From positions 1-28,714 of IMG/VR virus record IMGVR_UViG_3300042673_000856: DNA of 28,714 nt; one strand, given 5' to 3'. A program made the position numbers and the translations under genes. This document shows, piece by piece, positions 6,286-13,004 of this stretch (its first letter is position 1; each line of letters starts with the position of its first letter). The notes beneath the pieces were generated by a model. It was not told the DNA's origin, made no database searches, and was given only the letters and a program-made list of their open reading frames with translations. Source of the stretch: a virus.

Positions 6286-6302
6286 GCCTACGAAAACCTA
6301 CG
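6271..6302 (-). terminator. Hairpin between operons
   Basis: GGAGCG and CGCTCC form a six-base-pair stem, followed on the minus strand by CCC and a T-containing run. It overlaps the promoter of the next operon. A second stem CTAGGG/CCCTAG sits at about 6319-6338. Confidence 0.4.
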
Positions 6303-6333
6303 CTCCACCCTGTTAGTCTAGGGGACCCACTCC

Positions 6334-6699
6334 CTAGATTTGCTCAGCCAAAACCTTTGGTGAATAGGCTTCCATAAATAATTGCCAGTCAAGGACATTG
6401 TGCTTGTCATCAATGATAGTTTCTTTAGCGATATCGATGACCACTGTGGTCTCACCTAAATCAAAGTTGGTACCAGTAATAGCATAGATACCAAACCCTG
6501 TATCACTGAATACAGAGTCTTGCATAAGATAACTAATCATCATACGAGTAAAGTAACTAGCATCGCTCCACCTAGGCTTTGAATGTAGCAGCGCCATTGC
6601 TATGTCCCGCTGCCATTCTGTCTCACCCCAGTGGCTATATAGCACTACGTGTGCCTCATCCTCAACGTCTTTAAATACAAAGTTGATCCGTGCTCCCAT
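6334..6699 (-). CDS. Hypothetical protein (121 aa)
   Basis: MGARINFVFKDVEDEAHVVL suggests beta strands, followed by helices with WQRDIAMALLHSKPRW and MMISYLMQDSVF. It starts in a TAATG overlap with the upstream gene, behind a GGAAGGAAG ribosome site. It is the last gene of the long 6334-8523 operon. It resembles actinophage conserved hypotheticals, but no domain is recognised. Confidence 0.68.
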   Translation of the reverse strand: MGARINFVFKDVEDEAHVVLYSHWGETEWQRDIAMALLHSKPRWSDASYFTRMMISYLMQDSVFSDTGFGIYAITGTNFDLGETTVVIDIAKETIIDDKHNVLDWQLFMEAYSPKVLAEQI

Positions 6700-6845
6700 T
6701 ACTCTTCTTCCTTCCAAGATACAATTGATAGTTGATTTAAAATTTCATTGCAGAGGTCCGCTTCATTATCTGATTCAGCCTCGTATCTAAATGTCATATA
6801 GTCACCTGTAGGTTCAAAGATGATTTCTACTTTGTATTCGTTCAC
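6699..6845 (-). CDS. Hypothetical protein with GTG start (48 aa)
   Basis: It is an acidic beta-alpha protein (EYKVEIIFEPTGDYMTFRYE). GGAAGGA lies before the GTG, which overlaps the upstream TGA, so the start is well supported. Confidence 0.6.
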   Translation of the reverse strand: MNEYKVEIIFEPTGDYMTFRYEAESDNEADLCNEILNQLSIVSWKEEE

Positions 6846-6964
6846 TCGCTTGTCCTTCCGTTAAAGTCATCATCAAAGCCACAAGGACATTTGTCGTCAT
6901 AGCCAATCTCGTTGTCACAGTTAGGGCAAGAGATGATTGTCTCTACATCATTATTATCTGTCAT
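6842..6964 (-). CDS. Zinc-ribbon microprotein (40 aa)
   Basis: Two knuckles, SCPNCDN and KCPCGF, are separated by nine residues in an acidic chain. It overlaps both neighbours by four bases. Confidence 0.62.
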   Translation of the reverse strand: MTDNNDVETIISCPNCDNEIGYDDKCPCGFDDDFNGRTSE

Positions 6965-7344
6965 ACATTTATTCCTTCGCATAGTGGGTCGTGAGGTAGT
7001 TCTTCATCAAGTATATCACCGCAGAAATCACAAGTCAAGTCAGGCTCTCCCACCTGTACCTGAATGGTCAGACCATCTGGGCAGGGGACCTCAGTGATGA
7101 AGTATCCTAGTCTATTTACAAATCCCCAGCCATTCCATACATAGGTACCACCGTCGTCACCCTGACCAAACATCCAGATATTTTCAGGGGATTGAGACTT
7201 AACAAACTCAACCTCATCACCATAGGTCTCAAACATAACACCACCGTTTCCATTGTCAAAGGAGGCATTACTGTCTATATGGTTAATGATTGGCTTGTAT
7301 GTGTCACACCATTCGTCAAAGTCCATTTCAATGAAGTTATCCAT
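6961..7344 (-). CDS. Acidic hypothetical protein with C-terminal zinc site (127 aa)
   Basis: An acidic body rich in Gly and aromatics (FGQGDDGGTYVWNGWGF) precedes a C-terminal TCDFCGD...PHDPLC site that could bind zinc. It overlaps the upstream gene by eight bases and the next by four. No family is recognised. Confidence 0.66.
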   Translation of the reverse strand: MDNFIEMDFDEWCDTYKPIINHIDSNASFDNGNGGVMFETYGDEVEFVKSQSPENIWMFGQGDDGGTYVWNGWGFVNRLGYFITEVPCPDGLTIQVQVGEPDLTCDFCGDILDEELPHDPLCEGINV

Positions 7345-7615
7345 TCTTCTTTATCCTGTCATTGATAGCAAAGGCTAGTTGGTATGTAAGGGCATAGACT
7401 TCTACGAGTGCGTCCATTCTTCCTTCTGCCCTTGTTCTGTCCATAGATAGCATTGCGTCTGAGTAGCCACCTTCACGCTCTTCAGTCTCAATCTCAATAT
7501 AATCGTTCTCTGCTTCTAGCATTAGGTTTTTAAGTTCACCGTGTAGGATATCTGTACCTGACTCCCCTAGGTCAACGAGTTTCTGTAGTCTTGGTTCTAG
7601 TTGTGTGTTCATCAT
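7337..7615 (-). CDS. Hypothetical helical protein (92 aa)
   Basis: It is a long charged helical protein (EAENDYIEIETEEREGGYSD...). TAGAAT at 7622-7627 lies six bases before the ATG and TTGTCA lies eleven bases further upstream, both inside the end of the preceding gene. An internal leaderless start is therefore likely in addition to read-through. Confidence 0.65.
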   Translation of the reverse strand: MMNTQLEPRLQKLVDLGESGTDILHGELKNLMLEAENDYIEIETEEREGGYSDAMLSMDRTRAEGRMDALVEVYALTYQLAFAINDRIKKNG

Positions 7616-7617
7616 AG

Positions 7618-7773
7618 TTATATTCTACCCTCTGCCACTGACAAAAGATGTTTAGTAGCATAGATTTGTCCCTCAATGTCTACCACGTGGATAGAGGCAG
7701 GGTTCTCTTCAAGGTCTTGTTCAAGACTAATCAGATGTAGTTTGATGTATTCGATAAATGTGTTTAGGTCCAT
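7618..7773 (-). CDS. Hypothetical protein (51 aa), leaderless
   Basis: An N-terminal helix (MDLNTFIEYIKLHLISLEQD) is followed by a short beta hairpin (IHVVDIEGQIYATKH). TATAAT at 7780-7785 is six bases before the ATG and is formed by the last codons of the upstream gene. Confidence 0.6.
   Translation of the reverse strand: MDLNTFIEYIKLHLISLEQDLEENPASIHVVDIEGQIYATKHLLSVAEGRI
7622..7644 (-). promoter_or_regulatory. TGTCAG-type promoter, internal copy
   Basis: TTGTCAG (box 7639-7644) is 11 bases before TAGAAT (7622-7627), the same spacing as in the intergenic copies. It lies within the coding end of the 51-residue gene, so it may be fortuitous. Confidence 0.35.
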
Positions 7774-7776
7774 ATA

Positions 7777-7977
7777 TTAATTATACGGGTTCGTGTTGAT
7801 TTTTACAACTTCACGGGGTGTGACTTCCATCACAGGTTCATACGCAGGGGATGAGCCAATACCAATAACCATTCCTCTAGCACAAATACAGTCAGGATCT
7901 ACCCTTGGTATCTCCAGGGCAGTAACCTCAATAAGAGCGTCACAGTTAGTACATACATAGTCGTGCTTAGTCCACAT
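7777..7977 (-). CDS. Zinc-ribbon protein (66 aa)
   Basis: VCTNCDA near the N-terminus and PDCICA about 20 residues later form a plausible four-Cys ribbon; the tail is rich in Val and Pro. GAGGGG provides a ribosome site inside the upstream gene. Confidence 0.62.
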   Translation of the reverse strand: MWTKHDYVCTNCDALIEVTALEIPRVDPDCICARGMVIGIGSSPAYEPVMEVTPREVVKINTNPYN

Positions 7978-8138
7978 TAGAAGTACCCCTCTGCCATTAG
8001 TCCTTCAAGGAAGTCTTTGGTTTTCCACAGGGTATTGTGAAGCCAAGGGTCATCATCAGGATTAACAGTAATCATAACAGACTGAACTCCTAATATCATA
8101 TCTAGTGCATCTACTTCTTCATATCCTACTAATGGCAT
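7977..8138 (-). CDS. Hypothetical protein (53 aa)
   Basis: It is an acidic protein with MPLVGYEEVDALDMILGVQS and a Trp-rich middle (DDDPWLHNTLWK). It is linked by a TAATG overlap to the upstream gene. No family is recognised. Confidence 0.6.
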   Translation of the reverse strand: MPLVGYEEVDALDMILGVQSVMITVNPDDDPWLHNTLWKTKDFLEGLMAEGYF

Positions 8139-8284
8139 TACTTGTCCCACCAATACTCTACGATTGTGTTTAGGGTAGTATGAATATGGCAGTCACAATC
8201 TTCCCCACCCATATTCTCATCAAACTCTAAATGAGAGTAGTTGTCTTCGTATATCTCATTAACTAATTCATCAATGGTTCTCAC
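8138..8284 (-). CDS. Hypothetical protein with GTG start (48 aa)
   Basis: It is acidic, with a CDCHIH cluster that could bind metal. The GTG overlaps the preceding TGA (GTGA). No family is recognised. Confidence 0.55.
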   Translation of the reverse strand: MRTIDELVNEIYEDNYSHLEFDENMGGEDCDCHIHTTLNTIVEYWWDK

Positions 8285-8523
8285 TTTGTGTGCCACTCAC
8301 CTAGTTCAGGTAGGAATACATTTTCTTGTATATCCCATTGAGCGTCATCCCAACTAAGTTCATCAGTCATTATCTTGCCAATTTCATCTATGAAGGTTTG
8401 CATAACGGCTTCTGCGTGATGTACATTCTTAGCCTTGATATTTGTAATAGAGATAGCAAGGTCGCAAGAATAGTAGTCTGCGTACATTGTTGGATCTTCC
8501 ATTGTTTCTGTTTCTAGGGTCAT
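8281..8523 (-). CDS. Hypothetical protein, first gene of the 6334-8523 operon (80 aa)
   Basis: It looks like a ferredoxin-like alpha/beta protein: a beta strand (DLAISITNIKAKN), a helix with HAEAVMQTFIDEIG, then WDIQENV. An AAGGAAAG ribosome site and the TGTCAG-type promoter at 8552-8574 precede it. Confidence 0.65.
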   Translation of the reverse strand: MTLETETMEDPTMYADYYSCDLAISITNIKAKNVHHAEAVMQTFIDEIGKIMTDELSWDDAQWDIQENVFLPELGEWHTK

Positions 8524-8551
8524 ATCTTTCCTTTGTTTGGGTTATGTTATA

Positions 8552-8574
8552 AGTGTAACAGAGGGCACTGACAA
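8552..8574 (-). promoter_or_regulatory. TGTCAG-type promoter of the 6334-8523 operon
   Basis: The minus strand has TTGTCAG, with its box at 8569-8574, eleven bases before TACACT (8552-8557). No -35 hexamer is seen at the normal 17-base spacing. Confidence 0.55.
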
Positions 8575-8701
8575 ATGGGTATCTCCTGTTACTGGGTTAT
8601 ATATTAATTGTAGCAAGGTTTGGGAAAAAAATCAAACCTATCGTAAAGAAATTCCAGGAAAAATATTCTTTTATCGTAAAGTTATTTTATTAGAAATATT
8701 A

Positions 8702-8717
8702 TGTGACCTATATCACA
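8702..8717. promoter_or_regulatory. CRP/GlxR-type site, perfect
   Basis: TGTGA-CCTATA-TCACA is a perfect match to the CRP-family palindrome. It lies immediately before a CCTCGGGGCCCC stretch and the tRNA-Asp gene. Confidence 0.65.
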
Positions 8718-8743
8718 TTCCCTCGGGGCCCCATTTACGCTTG

Positions 8744-8817
8744 CGATTCCAACGGGACTTGAACCCGTAGCCTCTACCGTGACAGGGTAGCGATCTAACC
8801 AATTGATCTATGGAACC
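8744..8817 (-). tRNA. tRNA-Asp (anticodon GTC)
   Basis: The acceptor GGTTCCA/TGGAATC has one wobble. The anticodon stem CTACC/GGTAG encloses CTGTCAC, giving GTC. Discriminator G fits Asp. It is isolated from the other tRNAs and directly downstream of the DUF932 gene on the same strand. Confidence 0.92.
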
Positions 8818-8821
8818 TTGC

Positions 8822-8845
8822 GAGCAGTTTTAATTCTTGCTCAGG
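8822..8845 (-). terminator. 24-base 3' stem-loop, copy a
   Basis: GAGCA and TGCTC form the stem and CAGG closes the element, 11 bases after the DUF932 stop. It is one of six copies of identical 24-base length. It could be a terminator, a processing signal or a stabiliser. Confidence 0.5.
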
Positions 8846-8856
8846 AATTTTTTTAG

Positions 8857-9873
8857 TTATGCAATTTGCAAAGTGCTTTGCACAATTTTTAGCAAACGAT
8901 TTTTTTCTGCGTTGATAGCAGGGTCAAAACCAGATGCAGATGCAAGGATAGATTCGTTAGAACCACCACGAGCAGAACGATACCAGTCAAGGCGTTCTGT
9001 TAGTGCATTGAAAGCACCCCACGCATTACCAGCAATCATTCCGTTAAATTCGCCTGTGTAAATATCGTTGATGACATCAACTTTATTTTCCCACTTCTTG
9101 AAAGCACCCTTAGAATCCTTTTCAGGCTTTGGGTATGCAGCAAGAATGATGTCGTTGAATTGCTTAGCAGAAACTTCTTTTTCAATCATAGCCTTAGCCA
9201 TAAGGTCAAAAGAATCCATATACTTATGAGCAAGCCCAAGAGTTTCACGAGCAACTTGAATTTTTCCTTGTGCTGTCTGTGTGTGACGAATCTTGAAAGA
9301 TTGCTTGACACCATTCTTCTTGCGTGTTGTATTAAGCGCAAGATTGAGAGTGTTAGCGCACACGACACGAACTGGCGTGATGCTTGCTTGAATAGCGATT
9401 GAACCATCGTGTGATGTGTTGATTAGAAGATAAGTTTTGATTTTATCTGCAACACCGCTAGGGTCTAGGACAGTTTCACGCTCTAGTGCTAATGCACCAA
9501 ATACGACACGTCCACCCTTAATTGCTCCAGCCGTTTCCCAACGTCCGCCACCATCTAGAATGTTATCGCCAAATGAGAATAAATCTTCATTCTGCATAAC
9601 GTGATAACGCTCACCAACGACACCAAGAATGTCTGTCTGTGTTGAATCTGTAGGATTAGTACGCAAAACGTACTGATAGTTTTTATCGCTTGTTAGATGT
9701 GATGGGGTTTCCAAATCTTCAAGGCGAACATTCCAATTAGAAAGGTTAGCCAAATCTAACATTTCTTTTGTGGTTTTTTCTTCTGTGAATACAGTACCCA
9801 ATCCGTGCCAAGCAGGTTCACGGAATGATGCGAATGAGGTCTTGCCATTTTGTGTTTCTAAATCGTGAGCCAC
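8857..9873 (-). CDS. DUF932 family phage/plasmid-like protein (TIGR03299)
   Basis: It has 338 residues, the usual family length. The N-terminus MAHDLETQNGK...REPAWHGLGT and the central segments LRTNPTDSTQTDILGVVGERYHV and TPVRVVCANTLNLAL are characteristic. The family is common on phages and plasmids and is often near recombination or replication genes; its biochemical role is not settled. It is a monocistronic unit, with a TGTCAG promoter (9907-9929) and a CRP-like site upstream and stem-loop a plus tRNA-Asp downstream. Confidence 0.9.
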   Translation of the reverse strand: MAHDLETQNGKTSFASFREPAWHGLGTVFTEEKTTKEMLDLANLSNWNVRLEDLETPSHLTSDKNYQYVLRTNPTDSTQTDILGVVGERYHVMQNEDLFSFGDNILDGGGRWETAGAIKGGRVVFGALALERETVLDPSGVADKIKTYLLINTSHDGSIAIQASITPVRVVCANTLNLALNTTRKKNGVKQSFKIRHTQTAQGKIQVARETLGLAHKYMDSFDLMAKAMIEKEVSAKQFNDIILAAYPKPEKDSKGAFKKWENKVDVINDIYTGEFNGMIAGNAWGAFNALTERLDWYRSARGGSNESILASASGFDPAINAEKNRLLKIVQSTLQIA

Positions 9874-9906
9874 GATATTCCTTCTTTCTGTTGTGTTGAT
9901 ATTTTA

Positions 9907-9929
9907 AGTATAGCAGGACTGACTGACAT
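9907..9929 (-). promoter_or_regulatory. TGTCAG-type promoter of the DUF932 gene
   Basis: ATGTCAG (box 9924-9929) lies 11 bases before TATACT (9907-9912), followed by a leader of about 25 bases with an AGAAAGAAGGA ribosome site. Confidence 0.6.
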
Positions 9930-9961
9930 ATGCAAATCAGGATAGTTAGATTGGGATAAAT

Positions 9962-9984
9962 TGGACATTGTGGTAAAGATCACC
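9962..9984. promoter_or_regulatory. GGACATT box plus imperfect CRP/GlxR-type site
   Basis: TGGACATT (9962-9969) runs into TGTGG-TAAAGA-TCACC (9969-9984), a two-mismatch CRP-type palindrome. Its centre is about 76 bases upstream of the predicted DUF932 start site. Confidence 0.45.
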
Positions 9985-10015
9985 CCATCGTAACGGCGTG
10001 TCGATTTGACAAAAG

Positions 10016-10040
10016 TTATCCACAGGCCCCTCGGGGAAAT
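10016..10040 (+). promoter_or_regulatory. DnaA-box-like site and GC hairpin
   Basis: TTATCCACA (10016-10024) is followed by the CCCC-TC-GGGG hairpin. The same pairing recurs in other control regions. Confidence 0.5.
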
Positions 10041-10059
10041 TTTTCAAGGAATTTAAGGT

Positions 10060-10083
10060 GAGCAGTTTTTAAACGTGCTCAGG
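10060..10083 (-). terminator. 24-base 3' stem-loop, copy b
   Basis: GAGCA/TGCTC followed by AGG lies 18 bases after the stop of the 139-residue gene, with the same length and layout as copy a. Confidence 0.5.
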
Positions 10084-10101
10084 TTTATTAGTAGCCCCCT
10101 A

Positions 10102-10521
10102 CTAAATATCTATTCTGTCAACACTGGATGACAAATAGGTTACCCCTTCAGGATAAGAAACTGAATCAAAATCAATATCATAGATTAAGTTCTTTGCCTC
10201 TTCTTCACTACGTGCATTAACGGTAATAGAATATTGAACCTCAACTTCTAATTCAAATTCTTTTGTTAATTCAAAACCGCAAATGTTTGCAATTTCTTCT
10301 GCAGTAGACTCATCGATTGTTCCGTGCTCCATTGCTTCCAAGGTCCACTCTTGCATTTCGTTACGCATACGGTTACGCTCTGCAGCCTCACCATATGAGC
10401 GCTGAGTTACTTTTTGAATGTGCTCTTCAAGTTGTGCTACACGCAACGTTGCTTTTGCAAGAGAATCACGAAGAAATTCTTCTGTTGCGTTTACTACTTT
10501 ATCTTCTGTTGTTTGGTCCAT
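10102..10521 (-). CDS. Coiled-coil hypothetical protein (139 aa)
   Basis: Residues about 1-70 form a charged helix suited to coiled coil (SLAKATLRVAQLEEHIQKVT). The C-terminal half is beta-rich (ELEVEVQYSITVNARSEEEA). The ribosome site is AGAAAGAGG. It is monocistronic, flanked by its own promoter and 3' stem-loop. Similar N-coil plus beta proteins occur in actinophage early regions, but no function is known to me. Confidence 0.7.
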   Translation of the reverse strand: MDQTTEDKVVNATEEFLRDSLAKATLRVAQLEEHIQKVTQRSYGEAAERNRMRNEMQEWTLEAMEHGTIDESTAEEIANICGFELTKEFELEVEVQYSITVNARSEEEAKNLIYDIDFDSVSYPEGVTYLSSSVDRIDI

Positions 10522-10553
10522 TGGGGGCCTCTTTCTGTTTGTTGGTTAATTTA

Positions 10554-10576
10554 ATTATACTACTGGCCACTGACAA
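10554..10576 (-). promoter_or_regulatory. TGTCAG-type promoter of the 139-aa gene
   Basis: TTGTCAG (box 10571-10576) lies 11 bases before TATAAT (10554-10559). A TTGACA overlaps its upstream edge at an 18-base spacing, so this copy could also use a conventional -35. Confidence 0.6.
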
Positions 10577-10596
10577 TTGTCAAGGACCCTTGCGGG

Positions 10597-10620
10597 GAGC
10601 CTTTTTGGATCCTGCTCAGG
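10597..10620 (-). terminator. 24-base 3' stem-loop, copy f
   Basis: GAGCCTTTTT...TGCTCAGG has the exact 24-base length of the family. It is unusual in having no coding region directly upstream on the minus strand. Confidence 0.4.
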
Positions 10621-10741
10621 ATGTCTGCTTCTTTAGGCCTGCAGGAGCCTTGCTCTATAGTATTTCTATGATCGCCCTAATCAGCCTGGCGAAATCCCCC
10701 CAGGGGACATTTGCTATAAATAGCGTAGAACGCAGGGGAGA

Positions 10742-10787
10742 AAGATAAAGGGAGCAGGCACCTAGGTTAGTTTGAAACCCACTCCCA
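10742..10787 (-). terminator. Hairpin terminator after the 140-aa gene
   Basis: On the minus strand GGGAG pairs with CTCCC around an A/T-rich loop and is followed by TTTATCTTT, a fair intrinsic terminator. Confidence 0.5.
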
Positions 10788-10802
10788 ATTATTTAATTGT
10801 GT

Positions 10803-10826
10803 GAGCAGTTTAGCGACATACTCAGG
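10803..10826 (-). terminator. 24-base 3' stem-loop, copy c
   Basis: GAGCAGTTT...ACTCAGG lies 35 bases after the stop of the 140-residue gene. One stem base pair is lost, but length and ends are kept. Confidence 0.4.
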
Positions 10827-10861
10827 TCGTTTTAGGAGAGGCTCTGAGCCTCCTACCCTAA

Positions 10862-11284
10862 TTATAGGTAGCGAGCCACCGCTTGATAAGTTGATGTGGA
10901 AACTGTTTCCTCATCTGTCATCTTTAGAATACGAATAGCATTAGAGATTTCCTCTTTCTGCTCACGATAGTTATAGATAGACATTGACTCAAAATCCTTT
11001 ACAGGCTCTTTAGGCAAGTCCTTTTCTGATACTGTTAGGTCAAAGTCAATGTTGAGTTGATTGTTCCAAGAACGGAAGTTAGTGCGGAAGTTTTCTGCCT
11101 TCTTGATGTTTGCTACGGCATAGTCAATAAGTTCCTTTTTCCACTTTTCGTGTTGCTTCTGATACTTCGCTTCGTTTGCTTCTTGTGATGTGTAATTGAC
11201 TTCTAGTGTAGCAAGTGCTTGCTCTAGTGCCTTGATTACCTTTGGTGTTGCTATCTTTACTGAGATTGCTTTCTGTCGTGCCAT
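10862..11284 (-). CDS. Lys-rich coiled-coil hypothetical protein (140 aa)
   Basis: The N-terminal half is a long helix with many Glu/Lys (ALATLEVNYTSQEANEAKYQ, then KQHEKWKKEL). The C-terminal part has NYREQKEEISNAIRILKMTD and a Thr/Ser-rich end. It is monocistronic with its own TGTCAG promoter. No family is recognised. Confidence 0.7.
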   Translation of the reverse strand: MARQKAISVKIATPKVIKALEQALATLEVNYTSQEANEAKYQKQHEKWKKELIDYAVANIKKAENFRTNFRSWNNQLNIDFDLTVSEKDLPKEPVKDFESMSIYNYREQKEEISNAIRILKMTDEETVSTSTYQAVARYL

Positions 11285-11315
11285 TGGGTTTCTCTTTTCT
11301 GTTTGGGTTATTTAT

Positions 11316-11338
11316 AGTATAGGGGGTAGGTCTGACAA
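11316..11338 (-). promoter_or_regulatory. TGTCAG-type promoter of the 140-aa gene
   Basis: TTGTCAG (box 11333-11338) lies 11 bases before TATACT (11316-11321). The 3' stem-loop of the upstream gene abuts it. Confidence 0.6.
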
Positions 11339-11341
11339 GTT

Positions 11342-11365
11342 GAGCCTTTTTAATTCTTGCTCAGG
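11342..11365 (-). terminator. 24-base 3' stem-loop, copy d
   Basis: GAGCCTTTTT...TGCTCAGG lies 14 bases after the stop of the 55-residue gene and touches the promoter of the next unit. Confidence 0.5.
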
Positions 11366-11379
11366 AATAAGTAATTAGA

Positions 11380-11547
11380 TTACTTAGCCGTCCAAGTTGT
11401 CCAGCGTGTGTTGCCATTTACATCTAACTTAACACGAACTGTGTCACCTGTCTTTGATGGTGCGATTTCCAAGATTGTTCCTGTCACCTTTGACTTCTGT
11501 GAAGTGTAGAGGTCGCCCACCTTGTATGTTGCTGTTGCTACTGTCAT
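11380..11547 (-). CDS. Small beta-barrel-like protein (55 aa)
   Basis: It is mostly beta: TYKVGDLYTSQKSKVTGTIL, then TVRVKLDVNGNTRWTTWTAK. This suggests an SH3- or OB-like barrel of the kind that binds nucleic acid. The start at 11547 has a strong AAAGGAG. A TACACT -10 is present at 11589-11594, but the TGTCA box is degenerate here. Confidence 0.62.
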   Translation of the reverse strand: MTVATATYKVGDLYTSQKSKVTGTILEIAPSKTGDTVRVKLDVNGNTRWTTWTAK

Positions 11548-11657
11548 TTTGTTTCTCCTTTTGTTAGGTTGGTTTTGCTTATGTATTAAGTGTAGCAAAA
11601 AAATCTAAGAAATACAAATCCATTTCCAAATAATCTCAAAATGTGAGACATTATCTA

Positions 11658-11673
11658 TGTGATTTGAGTCACT
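11658..11673. promoter_or_regulatory. CRP/GlxR-type site, one mismatch
   Basis: TGTGA-TTTGAG-TCACT lies upstream of the 55-residue gene, next to a GAGACATT box. Confidence 0.5.
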
Positions 11674-11744
11674 AGGCTTTCTTGCTTATAATACAATTTT
11701 AACAGAAAAATACAAAAAATACAAATCCTGTGCCAAAATCTGGG

Positions 11745-11760
11745 GGTGATAAACATCACA
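11745..11760. promoter_or_regulatory. CRP/GlxR-type site, one mismatch
   Basis: GGTGA-TAAACA-TCACA is followed by TCGTAA and a GCGTGT element, the same order as in the DUF932 control region. Confidence 0.5.
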
Positions 11761-11823
11761 TCGTAAACCTGCGTGTTGGACTTGACAAATGACCAGTCCT
11801 GCCCCCGAGGAAAAATTCAGGGA

Positions 11824-11892
11824 TTAACCTGAACCTCCTAGCATGCTAACCATTATGATTAGTATCATGAGTAAATAAAACCAAAAACTCAT
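11824..11892 (-). CDS. 22-residue membrane peptide
   Basis: MSFWFYLLMILIIMVSMLGG is one hydrophobic helix. Its ATG abuts the stop of the gp88-family gene, which argues for coupled translation. At this size it could be chance. Confidence 0.42.
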   Translation of the reverse strand: MSFWFYLLMILIIMVSMLGGSG

Positions 11893-12627
11893 TTACTTTT
11901 TACTCGCAGAAAAAATAATATCACTCTTAGAGTATACACACAATGAACAAGAAACGCAAGCGCTACCATTAGTTGAGATAAGTGGAATTTGTTTATTATT
12001 CTCAGGACACTTAGCAGCAGGGCGACCTATCATTTCTTTAACATCTGCCTGGCCAATAGCAAAATTCTTAGCAAGGTATGCCATACGCACACCGCTATTA
12101 ATTTTTAGATCCACGGCAGTTTTAACATTCTCGCTATCTGCAGAGAAGTACAATGATAGATTAGATACATCCTTAAGAATAAGTGCAGCAGATCTCACAC
12201 GTGTGTATACCCAGAATTGAATATCAGTATTTTTATTGATTACATTCTTCCAGGCGTTGGTATAGTCATCGTTAAAGAAGTCACCGTCCCAGTGGATACG
12301 GAATAGCATAGGAGCGTCTTTCTTTACGCAGTCTGCACGGAATTCGTTAATCATTTCAGTTAACAATGTCTCCATAGTTAATTGATCAGCGTCCTTAAGC
12401 AGGTCCCAATTGTGTAGAAGGTTAGCCTTTACGCCTTTGAAGAGTTTTTCAAGTTTTCCTGCATAGCATACACTTTCACATACGCTAGTGGCACCAGGGC
12501 ACGAGAAAGCCTTTCCAGCAGGTAATCCAAAAGTGTTGGCGATTGCAGCCTGTTTTCCATTTTTTGTGACAAGGTTAGCCACCTTTCTATCGTTAGAGCG
12601 TTTTAGTTTAAGTGTATTAGTAGTCAA
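11893..12627 (-). CDS. gp88-family protein of actinophages
   Basis: The 244-residue sequence contains AFSCPGATSVCESVCYAGK (about 40-58), RIHWDGDFFND, FWVYTRVRS, then CPEN and ACVSCSLC near the C-terminus. These are hallmarks of the gene product 88 family described from mycobacteriophages. The clustered cysteines suggest a metal or Fe-S site; the function is unknown. It overlaps the upstream zinc-ribbon gene by 11 bases. Confidence 0.85.
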   Translation of the reverse strand: MTTNTLKLKRSNDRKVANLVTKNGKQAAIANTFGLPAGKAFSCPGATSVCESVCYAGKLEKLFKGVKANLLHNWDLLKDADQLTMETLLTEMINEFRADCVKKDAPMLFRIHWDGDFFNDDYTNAWKNVINKNTDIQFWVYTRVRSAALILKDVSNLSLYFSADSENVKTAVDLKINSGVRMAYLAKNFAIGQADVKEMIGRPAAKCPENNKQIPLISTNGSACVSCSLCVYSKSDIIFSASKK

Positions 12628-12796
12628 GGCCTAGACTCATTTCTAGAGCAATGTCTTCGTTGTAAGTAGCGGACAATTCCTCCAGTAAGCAATGAGTGCA
12701 TTTTTCTTCATATGCGTCTACCGCATTTTCTTGACATTCAGGACAGGTTGTTGAGTAGTACTCATCAAACATTTCATCTTCGTACATATTGGCCAT
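12617..12796 (-). CDS. Acidic zinc-ribbon protein (59 aa)
   Basis: STTCPECQEN and KCTHCLL form a two-knuckle zinc ribbon in a very acidic protein. The start at 12796 is preferred because AAAGGAG precedes it and it forms a TAATG overlap with the upstream gene. It is coupled to the gp88-family gene. Confidence 0.65.
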   Translation of the reverse strand: MANMYEDEMFDEYYSTTCPECQENAVDAYEEKCTHCLLEELSATYNEDIALEMSLGLDY

Positions 12797-12942
12797 TAGG
12801 GGGTCTCCTTTGTTTTCTTTAATTGTAGCATTTGGGTCTGACATTTTTTGCGGTTGTAAGCCTTCTTTGAGGGTACGGCAGAGGCAGCGTTAGAACGCCT
12901 TAGTTCCATAAGCCTGCGTAATTCCTCATTTGTTTTCTTCAT
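12796..12942 (-). CDS. Basic hypothetical protein (48 aa)
   Basis: It is strongly basic and helical (MKKTNEELRRLMELRRSNAA), a plausible nucleic-acid binder. It is the first gene of the gp88 operon, behind a TTGACA promoter at 12949-12978. Its end contains an internal TGTCAG-type promoter motif. Confidence 0.55.
   Translation of the reverse strand: MKKTNEELRRLMELRRSNAASAVPSKKAYNRKKCQTQMLQLKKTKETP
12822..12844 (-). promoter_or_regulatory. TGTCAG-type promoter, internal copy
   Basis: ATGTCAG (box 12839-12844) lies 11 bases before TACAAT (12822-12827), ahead of the strong ribosome site of the zinc-ribbon gene. It overlaps coding sequence of the 48-residue gene, so the gp88 pair may have a second promoter. 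Confidence 0.42.
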
Positions 12943-12948
12943 ATAGTA

Positions 12949-12978
12949 ATACTAACACACATCTACTAAAAATGTCAA
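12949..12978 (-). promoter_or_regulatory. Promoter, TTGACA-N18-TAGTAT
   Basis: The minus strand has TTGACA (12973-12978) and TAGTAT (12949-12954), a conventional sigma promoter for the gp88 operon. The CRP-type site at 12989-13004 is about 55 bases upstream of the expected start. Confidence 0.55.
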
Positions 12979-12988
12979 ATCTAAATTG

Positions 12989-13004
12989 TGTGATTAAGAT
13001 CACA
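12989..13004. promoter_or_regulatory. CRP/GlxR-type site, perfect
   Basis: TGTGA-TTAAGA-TCACA is a perfect palindromic half-site pair directly upstream of the gp88 operon promoter. Confidence 0.65.

Larger units (their letters stand above)
10577..10861. other. GC-richer gene-free region, possible structured RNA
   Basis: No credible gene is found on either strand. The stretch 10580-10745 is visibly richer in G and C than its surroundings and carries several short inverted repeats, including ATCCTG-CT-CAGGAT, paired GGCTCC/GGAGCC and CCCCTGGGG. It is bounded on the left by a copy of the 24-base 3' stem-loop and on the right by a hairpin with a T-rich tail, so a leftward noncoding transcript is possible. 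Confidence 0.35.

Noticed and set aside
9160-9407. Frames on both strands within the DUF932 gene
   Set aside because: They are shadows of a well-supported 338-residue gene.
10317-10748. Plus-strand frame of 143 codons
   Set aside because: Most of it lies antisense to the coiled-coil gene and the rest covers promoter and hairpin elements, with no ribosome site.
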